Shown: positions 9,105 through 17,541 of the stretch, one piece after another | Position numbering within the stretch: the first letter of the stretch is position 1 | Layout: every line of letters begins with the position of its first letter | Assembly: GCF_039543525.1 (NCBI RefSeq) | Contig: NZ_BAABJX010000059.1 | Location: 62,001 to 126,000, forward strand | DNA: 64,000 nt | Direction: 5' to 3' | From: Algivirga pacifica | GTDB lineage: Bacteria > Bacteroidota > Bacteroidia > Cytophagales > Flammeovirgaceae | Translations under genes and position numbers: made by a program | Notes under the pieces: generated by a model | The model's input: the letters and a program-made list of their open reading frames with translations, nothing else | Databases searched by the model: none | What the model was told of the DNA's origin: nothing

Positions 9105-10348
9105 ATATTACCTTGCTAACGCTGTTCATTAGCATAATATCCGGAATTACAATTTCCTTTTTACTGACCAAAGTAGTCATTACCCAAGCGATACGCTACA
9201 ATATTGTCGATAAGCCAAGGGTAGATCGTTTTCATAAGAAAACTACTGCCCTAATGGGAGGTATTGCGATCATGCTAGCCTTCCTAGTTACGATGACCTT
9301 GGCTGGACTTACTCCACTTTGGTGGAGTATAGGTAATATTATAGGGATACTTCTAAGTGTTATTTTAATTTTCAAGAACCACCGAAAAGCATCATTGATC
9401 AGTAGTGTCATTACTGTTGTAGCTGCTATGGGGAGTTTGATATTACTTTATGGCTATTCCTTAGAAGAAAGTAAGTTTTCTTTTTTAAGTATTGGGGCTG
9501 ACATTATCTTCCTCACCGGTATGTTTGATGATAAGTCGAAGGCCATGGAACCAAAGATCAAATTGTTTTTTCAGATCATTGCCTCTGCCATTATCACTTG
9601 GATTGCAGGAGACACCACATTACTTCCTGCTCCATTCAATTATATTTTTGTAGCTATATGGTCTATAGGGCTAATGAACGCTTTCAATATGATTGACAAT
9701 ATGAATGGATTGTCAGCAGGTGCAGCCTGTTTATCCGCTGCATTATTCAGCCTCTTATCATTCTTTTGGTTTGACACTCCTGTTTTAGGATTACTCTCCG
9801 CAATCATAGCAGCAGTAACTTTTGGATTCTTGCCTCTGAACTTTCCTAAAGCCCGTATCTTTATGGGGGATTCGGGGAGCATGTTATTGGGATATCTAAT
9901 CGGTAGCTTAGCCGTTTTAGGCTGTTGGACTGGGAAAGAACTATCCTTTAACACACTTATTCCTTTTGGGCTAATCGCTTATCCAATTTTTGATGTGGCT
10001 TTTGTTTCTATCAATAGAACCCGCTCCGGAAGACCTATTTATATTGGAGGAAAAGACCATTCATCCCACCTTTTGGTGAAATTAGGACTCTCTCCTAAAA
10101 ATGCTGTTCTTACGATCTATGGTATTATTATGATGACGGGTTCCATGACACTATCCCTTACCTTGTTGGGGACATTTGAGCAAATCATTGGAGTCCTTTT
10201 TGTTGGAATTAGTCTATTGCTCTTAGGAGTACACCTTAGCAGAATTCATGATATGGAATACATGCCTAAAAAGGAAAGAGTTACTATTGAGCGAAAAGCT
10301 CCTACTGAGGAGCGATTGATCCTTAAAAAAGTCTCTTCTGAACATTAG
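9101..10348 (+). CDS. Undecaprenyl-phosphate N-acetylhexosamine-1-phosphate transferase (WecA/MraY family)
   Basis: Polytopic inner-membrane enzyme that starts a lipid-linked glycan by moving a sugar-1-phosphate from a UDP-sugar to undecaprenyl phosphate. Visible family motifs: DKPRVDRFHKKTTALMGGIA, the aspartate pair GMFDDK, NAFNMIDNMNGLSAG, and PKARIFMGDSGSMLLGYLIG, then RSGRPIYIGGKDHSSHLLV, the C-terminal basic/His loop. About ten hydrophobic segments, 415 residues. MraY is less likely because the spacing and the His loop are WecA/TagO-like and no mur genes adjoin. It forms an operon with the preceding glycosyltransferase. Confidence 0.9.
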   Translation: MNITLLTLFISIISGITISFLLTKVVITQAIRYNIVDKPRVDRFHKKTTALMGGIAIMLAFLVTMTLAGLTPLWWSIGNIIGILLSVILIFKNHRKASLISSVITVVAAMGSLILLYGYSLEESKFSFLSIGADIIFLTGMFDDKSKAMEPKIKLFFQIIASAIITWIAGDTTLLPAPFNYIFVAIWSIGLMNAFNMIDNMNGLSAGAACLSAALFSLLSFFWFDTPVLGLLSAIIAAVTFGFLPLNFPKARIFMGDSGSMLLGYLIGSLAVLGCWTGKELSFNTLIPFGLIAYPIFDVAFVSINRTRSGRPIYIGGKDHSSHLLVKLGLSPKNAVLTIYGIIMMTGSMTLSLTLLGTFEQIIGVLFVGISLLLLGVHLSRIHDMEYMPKKERVTIERKAPTEERLILKKVSSEH

Positions 10349-10352
10349 TTAA

Positions 10353-10394
10353 CCCACGGCGATGCCGTGGGCTAGCCCATGGCATCGCCATGGG
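10353..10394. repeat. Tandem perfect hairpins
   Basis: CCCACGGC-GAT-GCCGTGGG followed by CCCATGGC-ATC-GCCATGGG, joined by CTAG. The first is alignable with the hairpin at 15957 but with matching changes in both arms. Confidence 0.75.
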
Positions 10395-10399
10395 ATATA

Positions 10400-10440
10400 A
10401 AAAACGCCATCGATTCAATACGAATCGATGGCGTTTTTAT
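10400..10440. terminator. Bidirectional terminator between wecA-type gene and purA
   Basis: 13-bp perfect stem ACGCCATCGATTC / GAATCGATGGCGT with five-base loop, flanked by A-tract on the left and T-tract on the right, so it can act on both strands between the two convergent genes. Confidence 0.85.
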
Positions 10441-10463
10441 TTTATCACAATAAGTTCTTACAC

Positions 10464-11726
10464 TTATTTCATTACTGTCTCTGTTCTGTCTGGTCCCAAA
10501 GAAACCATTGTCACAGGAACTCCAATATATGACTCAATGAACGCTACATAATCTAGCAATTCTTTTGGAAGGTCATTAAAGTTCTTCGTGTGGTCTACTT
10601 CCGTATTCCAGCCTTTCAACGTTTCGTAAACAGGGCTATCCACATCTTCCAAGTCGTAAGGTACTTCTTCTGTAGTAGAACCATCTTTCAACTTATAAGC
10701 CGTACATATCTTGATTTCTTCGAAGGAGTTCAAAACGTCAGCTTTCATCATGAACAACTCTGTTGCTCCGTTGATCATTACCGCATATTTCAATGCAGGA
10801 AGGTCCAACCAACCACAACGACGCTCTCTACCAGTGGTCGCGCCAAACTCATGACCAATTTGCTGGATCTTTTCTCCTGTAGCATCAAACAACTCCGTAG
10901 GGAATGGTCCTGAACCTACACGCGTACAATATGCCTTGAAGATTCCGAATACATTCTTTTGTCCATTTGGAGGTACACCCAAACCTACAGAAGCACCTGC
11001 AGCGAATGTATTAGAACTTGTCACAAACGGATAAGAACCGAAGTCAACGTCCAGCAAAGCACCCTGAGCACCCTCAGCCAATACTTTCTTTCCGTCTTTG
11101 ATACCATTGTTCACATAATACTCGCTATTCACGAACTTCAGTGTCTTCATTTTCTCTACTGCCTCGAAGAACTCTTTCTCCATTTCTTCCAGAGCAGCAT
11201 AATCAAACTGATAGTACTCCAAGATAGACTTGTGACGATCTACCAAGGCGTTATACTTCTCCATAAAGTTCTCAGCAAAGAGATCACCTGTTCTTATACC
11301 AACACGTGCTGATTTGTCCTGATATGTAGGGCCGATACCCTTCAATGTAGAACCAATCTTATTTGCTCCTTTGCTTTGCTCATAAGCAGCATCCAACAAA
11401 CGGTGAGAAGGAAGAATCAAGTGTGCTTTCTTTGAGATCATCATGTTCTTGGTCACGTCAAAGCCTGCTGCTTGCAACTTGCTGATCTCTTCCCAAAGAA
11501 TACGGATGTCCAATACGACACCATTACCAACCACATTGTCTGTACCTTCCTGAAATACTCCTGAAGGGATCTGATGCAAGACAAACTTCTTTCCATCAAA
11601 TTCCAATGTATGCCCGGCATTGGGTCCTCCTTGAAAACGGGCTACTATATCGTACTTTGGGGCCAGGTAATCTACCACTTTACCTTTACCTTCGTCCCCC
11701 CACTGCATACCTAATAATATGTCCAT
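10464..11726 (-). CDS. purA: Adenylosuccinate synthetase
   Basis: GTP-dependent ligation of aspartate to IMP, first step from IMP to AMP. 420 residues, normal length. Signature residues are at the N-terminus: MQWGDEGKGKVVDYLA (catalytic Asp and the GTP-binding Gly-rich loop) and GGPNAGHTL (catalytic His). Also KGIGPTYQDKSARVGIR, VLAEGAQGALLDVDFGSYPF and TGRERRCGWLD. ATG start agrees with the family. Followed downstream by the bidirectional terminator; upstream neighbour is a STAS gene with a 41-base gap, so the two could be co-transcribed. Confidence 0.97.
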   Translation of the reverse strand: MDILLGMQWGDEGKGKVVDYLAPKYDIVARFQGGPNAGHTLEFDGKKFVLHQIPSGVFQEGTDNVVGNGVVLDIRILWEEISKLQAAGFDVTKNMMISKKAHLILPSHRLLDAAYEQSKGANKIGSTLKGIGPTYQDKSARVGIRTGDLFAENFMEKYNALVDRHKSILEYYQFDYAALEEMEKEFFEAVEKMKTLKFVNSEYYVNNGIKDGKKVLAEGAQGALLDVDFGSYPFVTSSNTFAAGASVGLGVPPNGQKNVFGIFKAYCTRVGSGPFPTELFDATGEKIQQIGHEFGATTGRERRCGWLDLPALKYAVMINGATELFMMKADVLNSFEEIKICTAYKLKDGSTTEEVPYDLEDVDSPVYETLKGWNTEVDHTKNFNDLPKELLDYVAFIESYIGVPVTMVSLGPDRTETVMK

Positions 11727-11767
11727 AACGAAATCTATGCTGATAAATATGTATGTAAATGCTTAAA

Positions 11768-12145
11768 CTAAAATGTTGCGCATTCCTCCACCAATTCAGG
11801 GTGAGCATGCACAACAAGACGTAATGCCTCGGACCTCGTCCGGACAATCGTAAAAACTTTATCTAATTTAGTGACTTTTAATAATCGTTGTAACTGGGCA
11901 GGAGGAGCGATCAACACCATCCGTAACTGCTGCTGCTCCATTAGTGTGAATATTCTAACAAATATACTCAGTCCCTTACTGTTTACGTGCCCCAGGCTAC
12001 TTGTATCTATGATACAATGATTCCTTTGCATACGGATATGCCTTTCAGAAAGAAGATAAAACGCTCTTTCGTCTTTAAGCCCTAGTAAATCCCCATAGAG
12101 CTTTAACAGAAGAATATTATCATATAGGCAATATGTCAACGACAC
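11768..12145 (-). CDS. STAS-domain protein (anti-sigma factor antagonist-like)
   Basis: 125 residues forming one STAS domain. The usual D-S-S/T-G-L phosphorylation motif appears as HVNSKGLSIFV, with Ser56 at the phospho-acceptor place but Asn instead of Asp before it and Lys after. RsbV/SpoIIAA proteins with this fold toggle partner-switching kinases by Ser phosphorylation. A SpoIIE-type phosphatase that could act on such a protein is encoded about 8 kb away (19775-21844); that link is inference. The start is GTG: an in-frame TGA lies two codons upstream, so no earlier start is possible. Confidence 0.75.
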   Translation of the reverse strand: MSLTYCLYDNILLLKLYGDLLGLKDERAFYLLSERHIRMQRNHCIIDTSSLGHVNSKGLSIFVRIFTLMEQQQLRMVLIAPPAQLQRLLKVTKLDKVFTIVRTRSEALRLVVHAHPELVEECATF

Positions 12146-12263
12146 GAATCAGTATTTTACTGTTTTTAAATGTCAGCCTCACCCCTTTACCGGAGACTTT
12201 CTCCTGGATGAAACCCATTTTCATGCAAATATATTGTTTTAATAATAAGAGTGAAACAGAAAC

Positions 12264-13010
12264 TTATTTCTTCCATATTTTCCAGGAAGCCTCTGCTTGT
12301 CCGTACAACATATCCATCCCATTTTTTACCCTAGCTCCACGCCGCTCACTCTCTCGCATAAAACTGGTCTGTTCTGGATTGTATACCAGATCTTTACAGT
12401 AATGTTTATTGGTAATAAACTCATATGGAATATTAGGTTTCCCTTCCACATTCGGATAGGTTCCCAAAGGGGTTGTGTTAATAATTAATAAATGACTTTC
12501 TATCACCTCCTGAGAAAGCGTCTCATAGGTATAGCTAACCCCTGCTCCCTTGTTTCTTGAAACCAATGCATAAGGTATTTCCATATCTTGCAATACCACT
12601 TCAACAGCTTTACTGGCCCCTCCAGTTCCTAACACCAATGCTTTGATTCCCTTATAAGCCGTTGGCAAGAACGATTCCAGAGAATTTCGAAACCCTAAAT
12701 AATCAGAATTATACCCTGTAAGGGTTCCATCCTTTTCTACTTTCACCACATTCACTGCCCCTATTTTCTCTGCTGTTTCCGGATCAAGACGATCCAGATA
12801 AGGAATCACTTGCTGTTTATAGGGAATGGTCACGTTTACTCCCCTGAGTACTGTTCTATCTTGCATTAACGTTGGGAACTCTTCAATGGATTTTAGTTCG
12901 TAGAGTTCGTACGCATGCTCCTGAATTTGCTCTTTCTCAAATTTTTCCGAAAAGTATTTTTTGGAAAAAGAATGCTTTAACGGATAGCCGATCAAACCAT
13001 ACTTTGTCAT
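12264..13010 (-). CDS. aroE: Shikimate dehydrogenase
   Basis: NADPH-dependent reduction of 3-dehydroshikimate to shikimate in aromatic amino acid synthesis. 248 residues, at the short end of the family as usual in Bacteroidota. Motifs: YGLIGYPLKHSFSKKYF (shikimate-binding Ser pair), RGVNVTIPYKQQVIPYLD (catalytic Lys in the NVTxPxK motif), GAVNVV, YNSDYLGF, ALVLGTGGASKAVEVVL (NADPH Rossmann loop), and NTTPLGTYPN. C-terminus GMDMLYGQAEASWKIW matches the family. Confidence 0.96.
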   Translation of the reverse strand: MTKYGLIGYPLKHSFSKKYFSEKFEKEQIQEHAYELYELKSIEEFPTLMQDRTVLRGVNVTIPYKQQVIPYLDRLDPETAEKIGAVNVVKVEKDGTLTGYNSDYLGFRNSLESFLPTAYKGIKALVLGTGGASKAVEVVLQDMEIPYALVSRNKGAGVSYTYETLSQEVIESHLLIINTTPLGTYPNVEGKPNIPYEFITNKHYCKDLVYNPEQTSFMRESERRGARVKNGMDMLYGQAEASWKIWKK

Positions 13011-13120
13011 GTGTTGCTTATTTTTAGTTTATCTGGTTTAGGTCCAATAATTTCTGAAAATTTTTTAAAAAGCTAACTTACAACAAATAATATTTTAATC
13101 TCTTTCCCGATAAAGATATC

Positions 13121-13828
13121 TCAGAAAAAAGGATGAAAATCCTTTGTCAATGCCTTGTAAGCCGCTGAATAACTGACACCATCCTCTTCCCTCAAACAAA
13201 GTACTTCCTCTTCAGGGACTCTCTGTTTTCTTCCCAGGTCAAGGATCACTCTTCTAACCGTATGTTGCTCGGTATGCTTTATCCAACAGATACGTTGGAA
13301 GTAAAAAGAATATTGCTTCATATCCTCTTCCAATCTCGGCATCTCTGAAACAGGTAAAATAACACAAAGTCTTCCTTCTGCTGTTAGAAAACGTTCCGCA
13401 AATGCCAATAGGTCCTCAAAAGGTAAGGTATCCGTATGTCGGGCAAGGTTCCGTTCTTCTTGTGGACCCTTCAAGCTGTTGCTAAAAAAAGGAGGATTAC
13501 TCACAATCAGGTCAAACAAGTATATCGGCTCAAACTGCTGTAATGCTTGCGGAATCACCTCAATACGGTCCGAAAAAGGAGATTGAGCAATATTCTCCAT
13601 TGCCTGCTCTGCTGCTTGCGTGTCAATTTCCAATGCAGATAAGTACGCCTTTGGATTACGCTGTGCAATCATAAGAGACAGTAACCCTGTCCCCGTACCC
13701 ACGTCCAAGATACGGCGCTCCAGACCACAAAGCACCCAAGCCCCTAGTACAATACCATCTGTTCCTATTTTCATCGCACAGCGATCCTGAGAAATACCAA
13801 ACTCCTTGAATTTAAACACCTTACCCAT
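13121..13828 (-). CDS. trmN6: tRNA1(Val) adenine-37 N6-methyltransferase
   Basis: SAM-dependent methyltransferase (YfiC/TrmN6 family) that methylates A37 of tRNA1(Val). 235 residues. N-terminus FKFKEFGISQDRCAMKIGTDGIVLGAW is characteristic; SAM loop ILDVGTGTGLLSLMIAQR; acidic SAM contact ALEID; catalytic DLIVSNPPFF (NPPF motif for exocyclic amine methylation). Likely single-gene unit with a TACATTTG promoter box upstream. A general N6-adenine methyltransferase with another RNA substrate cannot be excluded. Confidence 0.9.
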   Translation of the reverse strand: MGKVFKFKEFGISQDRCAMKIGTDGIVLGAWVLCGLERRILDVGTGTGLLSLMIAQRNPKAYLSALEIDTQAAEQAMENIAQSPFSDRIEVIPQALQQFEPIYLFDLIVSNPPFFSNSLKGPQEERNLARHTDTLPFEDLLAFAERFLTAEGRLCVILPVSEMPRLEEDMKQYSFYFQRICWIKHTEQHTVRRVILDLGRKQRVPEEEVLCLREEDGVSYSAAYKALTKDFHPFF

Positions 13829-13861
13829 ATACCTGTAAGCTTATTTTTCATCGAAAAAGTG

Positions 13862-13869
13862 CAAATGTA
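13862..13869 (-). promoter_or_regulatory. Candidate -7 box of trmN6
   Basis: TACATTTG on the minus strand, 34 bases before the start codon, matches the Bacteroidota -7 consensus TAnnTTTG. No clean TTG -33 box seen. Confidence 0.4.
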
Positions 13870-13925
13870 AGTGATTAAAAATTATTTTTTTAGTATTTTA
13901 CTGAACTAACCATATTTACTAGCAC

Positions 13926-14603
13926 ATGCAAAAAACAATTTATTGCATTCCGGGACTCAGTAATGATCATCGCGTTTTTTCTTGGCTGAACCTACCGGGA
14001 TATCGTATCAAGTATTTAGATTTTATTGAGCCGCTCAAGAAGAATGAGCGTATACAAAACTACTGTCGCCGATTACTTGAACATATCGACGAAGAAGACC
14101 TCAGTACTCCCCCTATTCTATTAGGGTTTTCACTGGGTGGAATTGTCGCTATTGAACTGAGCAAGTTGATGAATACTGAAAAAATCATCATCGTTAACAG
14201 CATCAAGTCGTCCAAAGAACGTCCTATCCATCTGCGCTTATTGGAGTCACTTCCTTTGTATCGACTAACTCCTACCTCTTTTATCAAACCGGTGATGCTC
14301 CCATTGATTCCTCTCTTCGGCTTTGTGCCTATTGAACAACGGGAAGTCTATATTGATATGTGGAATAAGTTCCCGGACAAAACCTTCCGATGGGGTGCAC
14401 AAATGGTCTTAACCTGGGAACATACCGATCCGGTAGAAAACCTTATCCACATTCATGGAGACAAGGACCTGATGTTCCCTATTGGCAATATCAAAGACCC
14501 TATCGTCGTTAAGGGAGGAAACCATATCATGATCTCTATTCTGGCAGAAGAAGTCAGTGCACTCATCTGTGCCTGCCTGGAAGAGAAAAAGGTAGCGGGG
14601 TAA
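13926..14603 (+). CDS. Alpha/beta hydrolase
   Basis: 225-residue alpha/beta-hydrolase fold protein. Oxyanion/strand-3 region IYCIPGLSNDHRVF, nucleophile elbow LLGFSLGGIVAIEL (catalytic Ser), and a C-terminal IHGDKDLMFP (Asp) with a GGNHIM (His) complete the triad. No signal peptide, so cytoplasmic. Substrate unknown; carboxylesterase- or thioesterase-like. Short, stand-alone gene. Confidence 0.85.
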   Translation: MQKTIYCIPGLSNDHRVFSWLNLPGYRIKYLDFIEPLKKNERIQNYCRRLLEHIDEEDLSTPPILLGFSLGGIVAIELSKLMNTEKIIIVNSIKSSKERPIHLRLLESLPLYRLTPTSFIKPVMLPLIPLFGFVPIEQREVYIDMWNKFPDKTFRWGAQMVLTWEHTDPVENLIHIHGDKDLMFPIGNIKDPIVVKGGNHIMISILAEEVSALICACLEEKKVAG

Positions 14604-14710
14604 TTTTCAATGATCAATTTTTAATTAAAATGAATCACTCAAAAAGGCTGCTGAACTAGTTCTAGCGTGTATTTTTTATTGAAAATTAATCACTGATCAT
14701 TGAAAATTAA
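14604..14710. repeat. Heptamer array with inverted copy (TTGAAAA/ATCATTG words)
   Basis: Units TAATTTT, CAATGAT, CAATTTT, TAATTAA immediately after the hydrolase stop, then ~45 bases later the inverse series TTTATTG, AAAATTA, ATCACTG, ATCATTG, AAAATTA. A further ATCATTG-AAAATTA pair lies at 14793-14806 just before the HNH gene. Confidence 0.65.
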
Positions 14711-14810
14711 AAAAGCCATAGCGTACCATTGACCTATTTTAAGAGCTCAGAGTTTTCTGCTTATACTAAATTTAACCATGATAAAGTCTATTGATCATTG
14801 AAAATTATAT

Positions 14811-15098
14811 ATGAGAAAACCGGAAAAGCCTGCGGTGTGCGAAATGTGTAAACGGAAGTTCCCCTTGACCTTCCATCACCTTATTCCACGAAGCAATCAC
14901 CGCAACAAATGGTTCAAAAAGAACTTTACCAAGGAAGATATGACCCATAGAGGGATATGGGTATGCAAGCCCTGCCATAAGCATATCCATCAAACCTTCT
15001 CTGAAAAAGTACTGGGTAGAGAGTATAATACCTTAGAAAAATTAATGAGTCATGAAGAAATTCATCGCTTTGTCGCATGGCTACAAAAACGAGGATAA
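14811..15098 (+). CDS. Small HNH-type zinc-finger protein
   Basis: 95 residues. Two Cys pairs, CEMC (10-13) and CKPC (52-55), flank the HNH-like core FHHLIPRSNHRNKWF with HH at 22-23, and CHKHIHQTF carries further His residues. This is a compact HNH/zinc-ribbon fold like stand-alone HNH endonucleases, widespread in marine bacteria. Catalytic activity is plausible but not shown; the exact biological job is unknown. No partner gene lies next to it. Confidence 0.7.
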   Translation: MRKPEKPAVCEMCKRKFPLTFHHLIPRSNHRNKWFKKNFTKEDMTHRGIWVCKPCHKHIHQTFSEKVLGREYNTLEKLMSHEEIHRFVAWLQKRG

Positions 15099-15200
15099 AT
15101 TATCACCTCTCATAAAAAAATAAGATCTTTGCATACGCATGGCATGATTGCTGAAGCCAACACTGAAAATGATTTTTAGGATTGATATTGAGAGACTTTT

Positions 15201-15920
15201 TTGGATACTATGAAACGTCTGAGCACCCTTTTATTGACCATTCTTCTTACAGCACCTCTATGGAGTTCAGCCCAATACTCTACTCTGAGCCTAGAACTAG
15301 GCACAGGACCACAAAGCTATAGAGGAGACCTCAATCCAAGCTTTGGGCAATGGGGTTATCATATCAGCGGAGGGATACGTATCACACCAAAAGAAAAACG
15401 ACTGCACTTTTATACTGGAGTTACCTATGGAAAGGTGATGGCTCAATCTTACAGTTACGAGACACCTGATCCAAACTATACCCCATTGACACAGGTGGAT
15501 ACTCGAATTTTCAGTGTTGAAAGTAAACTCTTCGTCAACCTCATCAAAAAGACGTCCTTCAGACTTTATTTGCAACAAGGCATTGCCTTAAATACAATGC
15601 AATCGTATACTCCGATTAAGGACCCTGACACAGGAATTGTCATCAATACCCCTGTAGAAAATCAGATTCAATCAATAGAAACGAGTAACATTATTACTTA
15701 TAATGAACTCAATTACTCCCCCTTTTTCATTTCCTTCCCAACAGGAATAGGTGCCAGCTACCACTTCAAAAATGCTTTTGGTATCGCCCTGGAAAGCACC
15801 TTGATGAATCCTATCAGTGACTACCTGGATGTGATGTCTGAATTAGGCAATCCTAAAAATTTGGATAATGTATGGCAGTTTCGATGCTCGGTATTGGTAC
15901 CACTTCGTACCATACGATAA
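15201..15920 (+). CDS. Outer membrane beta-barrel protein, function unknown
   Basis: 239 residues with a Sec signal peptide (KRLSTLLLTILLTAPLWSSA, cleavage near AQYS). The mature part is made of alternating amphipathic strands (LSLELGTGPQSYRGDL, FYTGVTYGKVMAQSY) ending VWQFRCSVLVPLRTIR, similar to small Bacteroidota porin-family barrels of the DUF6089/OmpA-like type. The start may be the second Met, three codons in, which gives a more typical signal peptide. Function not inferable. Confidence 0.7.
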   Translation: MDTMKRLSTLLLTILLTAPLWSSAQYSTLSLELGTGPQSYRGDLNPSFGQWGYHISGGIRITPKEKRLHFYTGVTYGKVMAQSYSYETPDPNYTPLTQVDTRIFSVESKLFVNLIKKTSFRLYLQQGIALNTMQSYTPIKDPDTGIVINTPVENQIQSIETSNIITYNELNYSPFFISFPTGIGASYHFKNAFGIALESTLMNPISDYLDVMSELGNPKNLDNVWQFRCSVLVPLRTIR

Positions 15921-15956
15921 CACCTCTCAATAGACTCTGAAATCAATATTTAACGA

Positions 15957-15990
15957 CACAGGGCGGTGCCCTGTGCTAAGATGCCCTGTG
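15957..15990. repeat. GC-rich hairpin CACAGGGC-GGT-GCCCTGTG
   Basis: Perfect 8-bp stem followed by CTAAG and a further TGCCCTGTG half. Aligns with the hairpin at 10353 with compensating changes in both arms. Lies in the leader of the alkyltransferase-like gene. Confidence 0.65.
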
Positions 15991-16013
15991 CCACACTCAT
16001 TAAATATCCTCCC

Positions 16014-16346
16014 ATGTCCAACAAAGAAAGTTTTTTCCAAGACGTATACGAAGTAGTTAAATTGATTCCCAGTGGAAGAGTCACTTCCTATGGTGTTATC
16101 GCAGCCTATCTGGGTAGCCCCAGAGGTGCTCGAATGGTAGGATGGGCCATGAATAATGCGCACACTGATCCCAGTATACCTGCCCACCGAGTAGTCAACA
16201 GACAAGGATTACTTACCGGAAAGGGTCATTTCTCCGATCCCAACGAAATGCAACGTTTATTGGAGGCAGAAGGAATCCGTGTGGAGAATGATCAGGTCAA
16301 AGAATTTAAAAAGTTGTTGTGGGATCCCTCTGAAGAACTACTATAG
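16014..16346 (+). CDS. Alkyltransferase-like protein (MGMT family, no acceptor Cys)
   Basis: 110 residues equal to the DNA-binding domain of O6-alkylguanine-DNA alkyltransferase. Motifs: IPSGRVTSYGVIAAYLG (Tyr flipping residue), PRGARMVGWAMN (helix-turn-helix with Arg finger) and PAHRVVNRQG, where the methyl-accepting Cys of PCHRV is Ala57. Such ATL proteins bind O6-alkylguanine without repairing it and hand the lesion to nucleotide excision repair. I chose the ATG rather than the upstream GTG because the upstream segment is hairpin repeat. Confidence 0.88.
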   Translation: MSNKESFFQDVYEVVKLIPSGRVTSYGVIAAYLGSPRGARMVGWAMNNAHTDPSIPAHRVVNRQGLLTGKGHFSDPNEMQRLLEAEGIRVENDQVKEFKKLLWDPSEELL

Positions 16347-16525
16347 TTGTTCATATTGTTTAGTTGAGCTTCGCTCGTCCATGTTGTTTAGTTGAGTTGT
16401 TGATAATGTTTAAGTGAGTTCAATAAACAAATCAACTTGATTCAACTCAACAGCTTGCTGTTGAAATTGAATGAATCAACTAAACATTATGAACGAGCGA
16501 AGCTCAATTAAACAGCATGAACAAT
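16347..16525. repeat. GTTTAGTTGAGC TTCG-hairpin element
   Basis: Inverted repeat with arms GTTCATATTGTTTAGTT and GAGCTTCGCTCGT on the left and ACGAGCGAAGCTC, AATTAAACAGCATGAAC on the right; extra internal hairpin CAACAGC-TT-GCTGTTG. Same subfamily as those near 23.7, 30.7 and 33.3 kb. Confidence 0.8.
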
Positions 16526-16547
16526 TCCAGTATTACGCATTTTCCCG

Positions 16548-16555
16548 TACCTTTG
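16548..16555 (+). promoter_or_regulatory. Candidate -7 box of pyrF
   Basis: TACCTTTG, an exact match to TAnnTTTG, 27 bases before the pyrF start. No clear -33 TTG. Confidence 0.5.
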
Positions 16556-16582
16556 TGCCAAAATCACTAGAGCCACATAAGT

Positions 16583-17398
16583 ATGACCAGAAAAGAACTC
16601 TTCGAGCAGATCAAGAAAAAAGAAAGTTTCCTTTGTGTTGGGTTGGATACAGACCTGAGCAAGATTCCTTCACACCTTCTAAAAGAGGAAGATCCTATCT
16701 TTGCCTTCAATAAAGCGATTATTGATGCCACTGCAGATCTTTGCGTGGCTTACAAACCAAATATTGCATTCTATGAGTGCATGGGCGCTAAAGGATGGGA
16801 AAGTCTACAAAAAACGCTAGAGTATATCCCTAAAGATATCTTTACGATTGCTGATGCAAAAAGAGGCGATATCGGCAATACTTCCAAAATGTATGCACAA
16901 GCATTCTTCGAGCAAATGAACTTTGACTCTGTTACTGTAGCTCCTTATATGGGAACAGATTCTGTCACTCCTTTCTTAGAGTTTGATAATAAATGGGTCA
17001 TCCTACTAGCACTTACTTCCAACAAAGGAGGGCTTGATTTTCAGATCCAGGAACTAAGTAATGGTCGTAAGGTATTTGAAGAGGTCCTGACACAAAGTAA
17101 GGAATGGGGCAGCAGTGACCAACTGATGTACGTAGTAGGAGCTACTCGTGCCGAGAGCCTTGGAGAAATTCGTCAGATTATCCCTGACCATTTCTTGTTA
17201 GTACCGGGCGTAGGTGCTCAAGGTGGTGACTTGGCTAGCGTAGCCCAATATGGTATGAATGACCACTGTGGACTATTGGTAAACTCTTCCAGAGGAATTA
17301 TCTACGCTTCTCAAGAAGAGAACTTTGCAGAGGTTGCTAGACAAGAAGCACAAAAACTGCAAGGGGAGATGAAAGGTTTGTTAGAAACCTATCTATAA
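16583..17398 (+). CDS. pyrF: Orotidine 5'-phosphate decarboxylase (type 2)
   Basis: Last step of UMP synthesis. 271 residues, the longer type-2 form. Motifs: FLCVGLDTDLSKIP, VAYKPNIAFYE, catalytic TIADAKRGDIGNTS (Asp-Lys-Asp network), SVTVAPYMGTDSVTPFL, and VPGVGAQGGDLASVAQYG for the phosphate loop. The ATG follows a good TACCTTTG promoter box. The gene is bracketed on both sides by GTTGAA-type hairpin elements and is probably transcribed alone. Confidence 0.96.
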   Translation: MTRKELFEQIKKKESFLCVGLDTDLSKIPSHLLKEEDPIFAFNKAIIDATADLCVAYKPNIAFYECMGAKGWESLQKTLEYIPKDIFTIADAKRGDIGNTSKMYAQAFFEQMNFDSVTVAPYMGTDSVTPFLEFDNKWVILLALTSNKGGLDFQIQELSNGRKVFEEVLTQSKEWGSSDQLMYVVGATRAESLGEIRQIIPDHFLLVPGVGAQGGDLASVAQYGMNDHCGLLVNSSRGIIYASQEENFAEVARQEAQKLQGEMKGLLETYL

Positions 17399-17399
17399 A

Positions 17400-17541
17400 G
17401 GTTGTTGAATCGTTGAATCGTTGAATTTCACCTTCGGTGAGTTGATTCGAGTTGAACTGTTGTATGAGTATCAATATATCAATCAACAGTTCAACTCGAA
17501 TCAACGAGCAAAGCTCAATTCAACGATTCAACGATTCAACT
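17400..17541. repeat. GTTGAATC octamer / TTCG-hairpin element
   Basis: GTTGAATC repeated in 8-base phase, then CACCTTCGGTG hairpin, GTTGATTCGAGTTGAACTG, and the inverse series ending in CAACGATTCAACGATTCAAC. Fills the whole gap between convergent pyrF and the GT39-type gene; probably folds as one long stem and may end both transcripts. Confidence 0.82.

Noticed and set aside
12133..12402. Plus-strand frame over the aroE 3' end
   Set aside because: Antisense to aroE and without protein features.
16471..16713. Plus-strand frame covering the repeat element and the start of pyrF
   Set aside because: Overlaps pyrF in another frame and translates the hairpin repeat.
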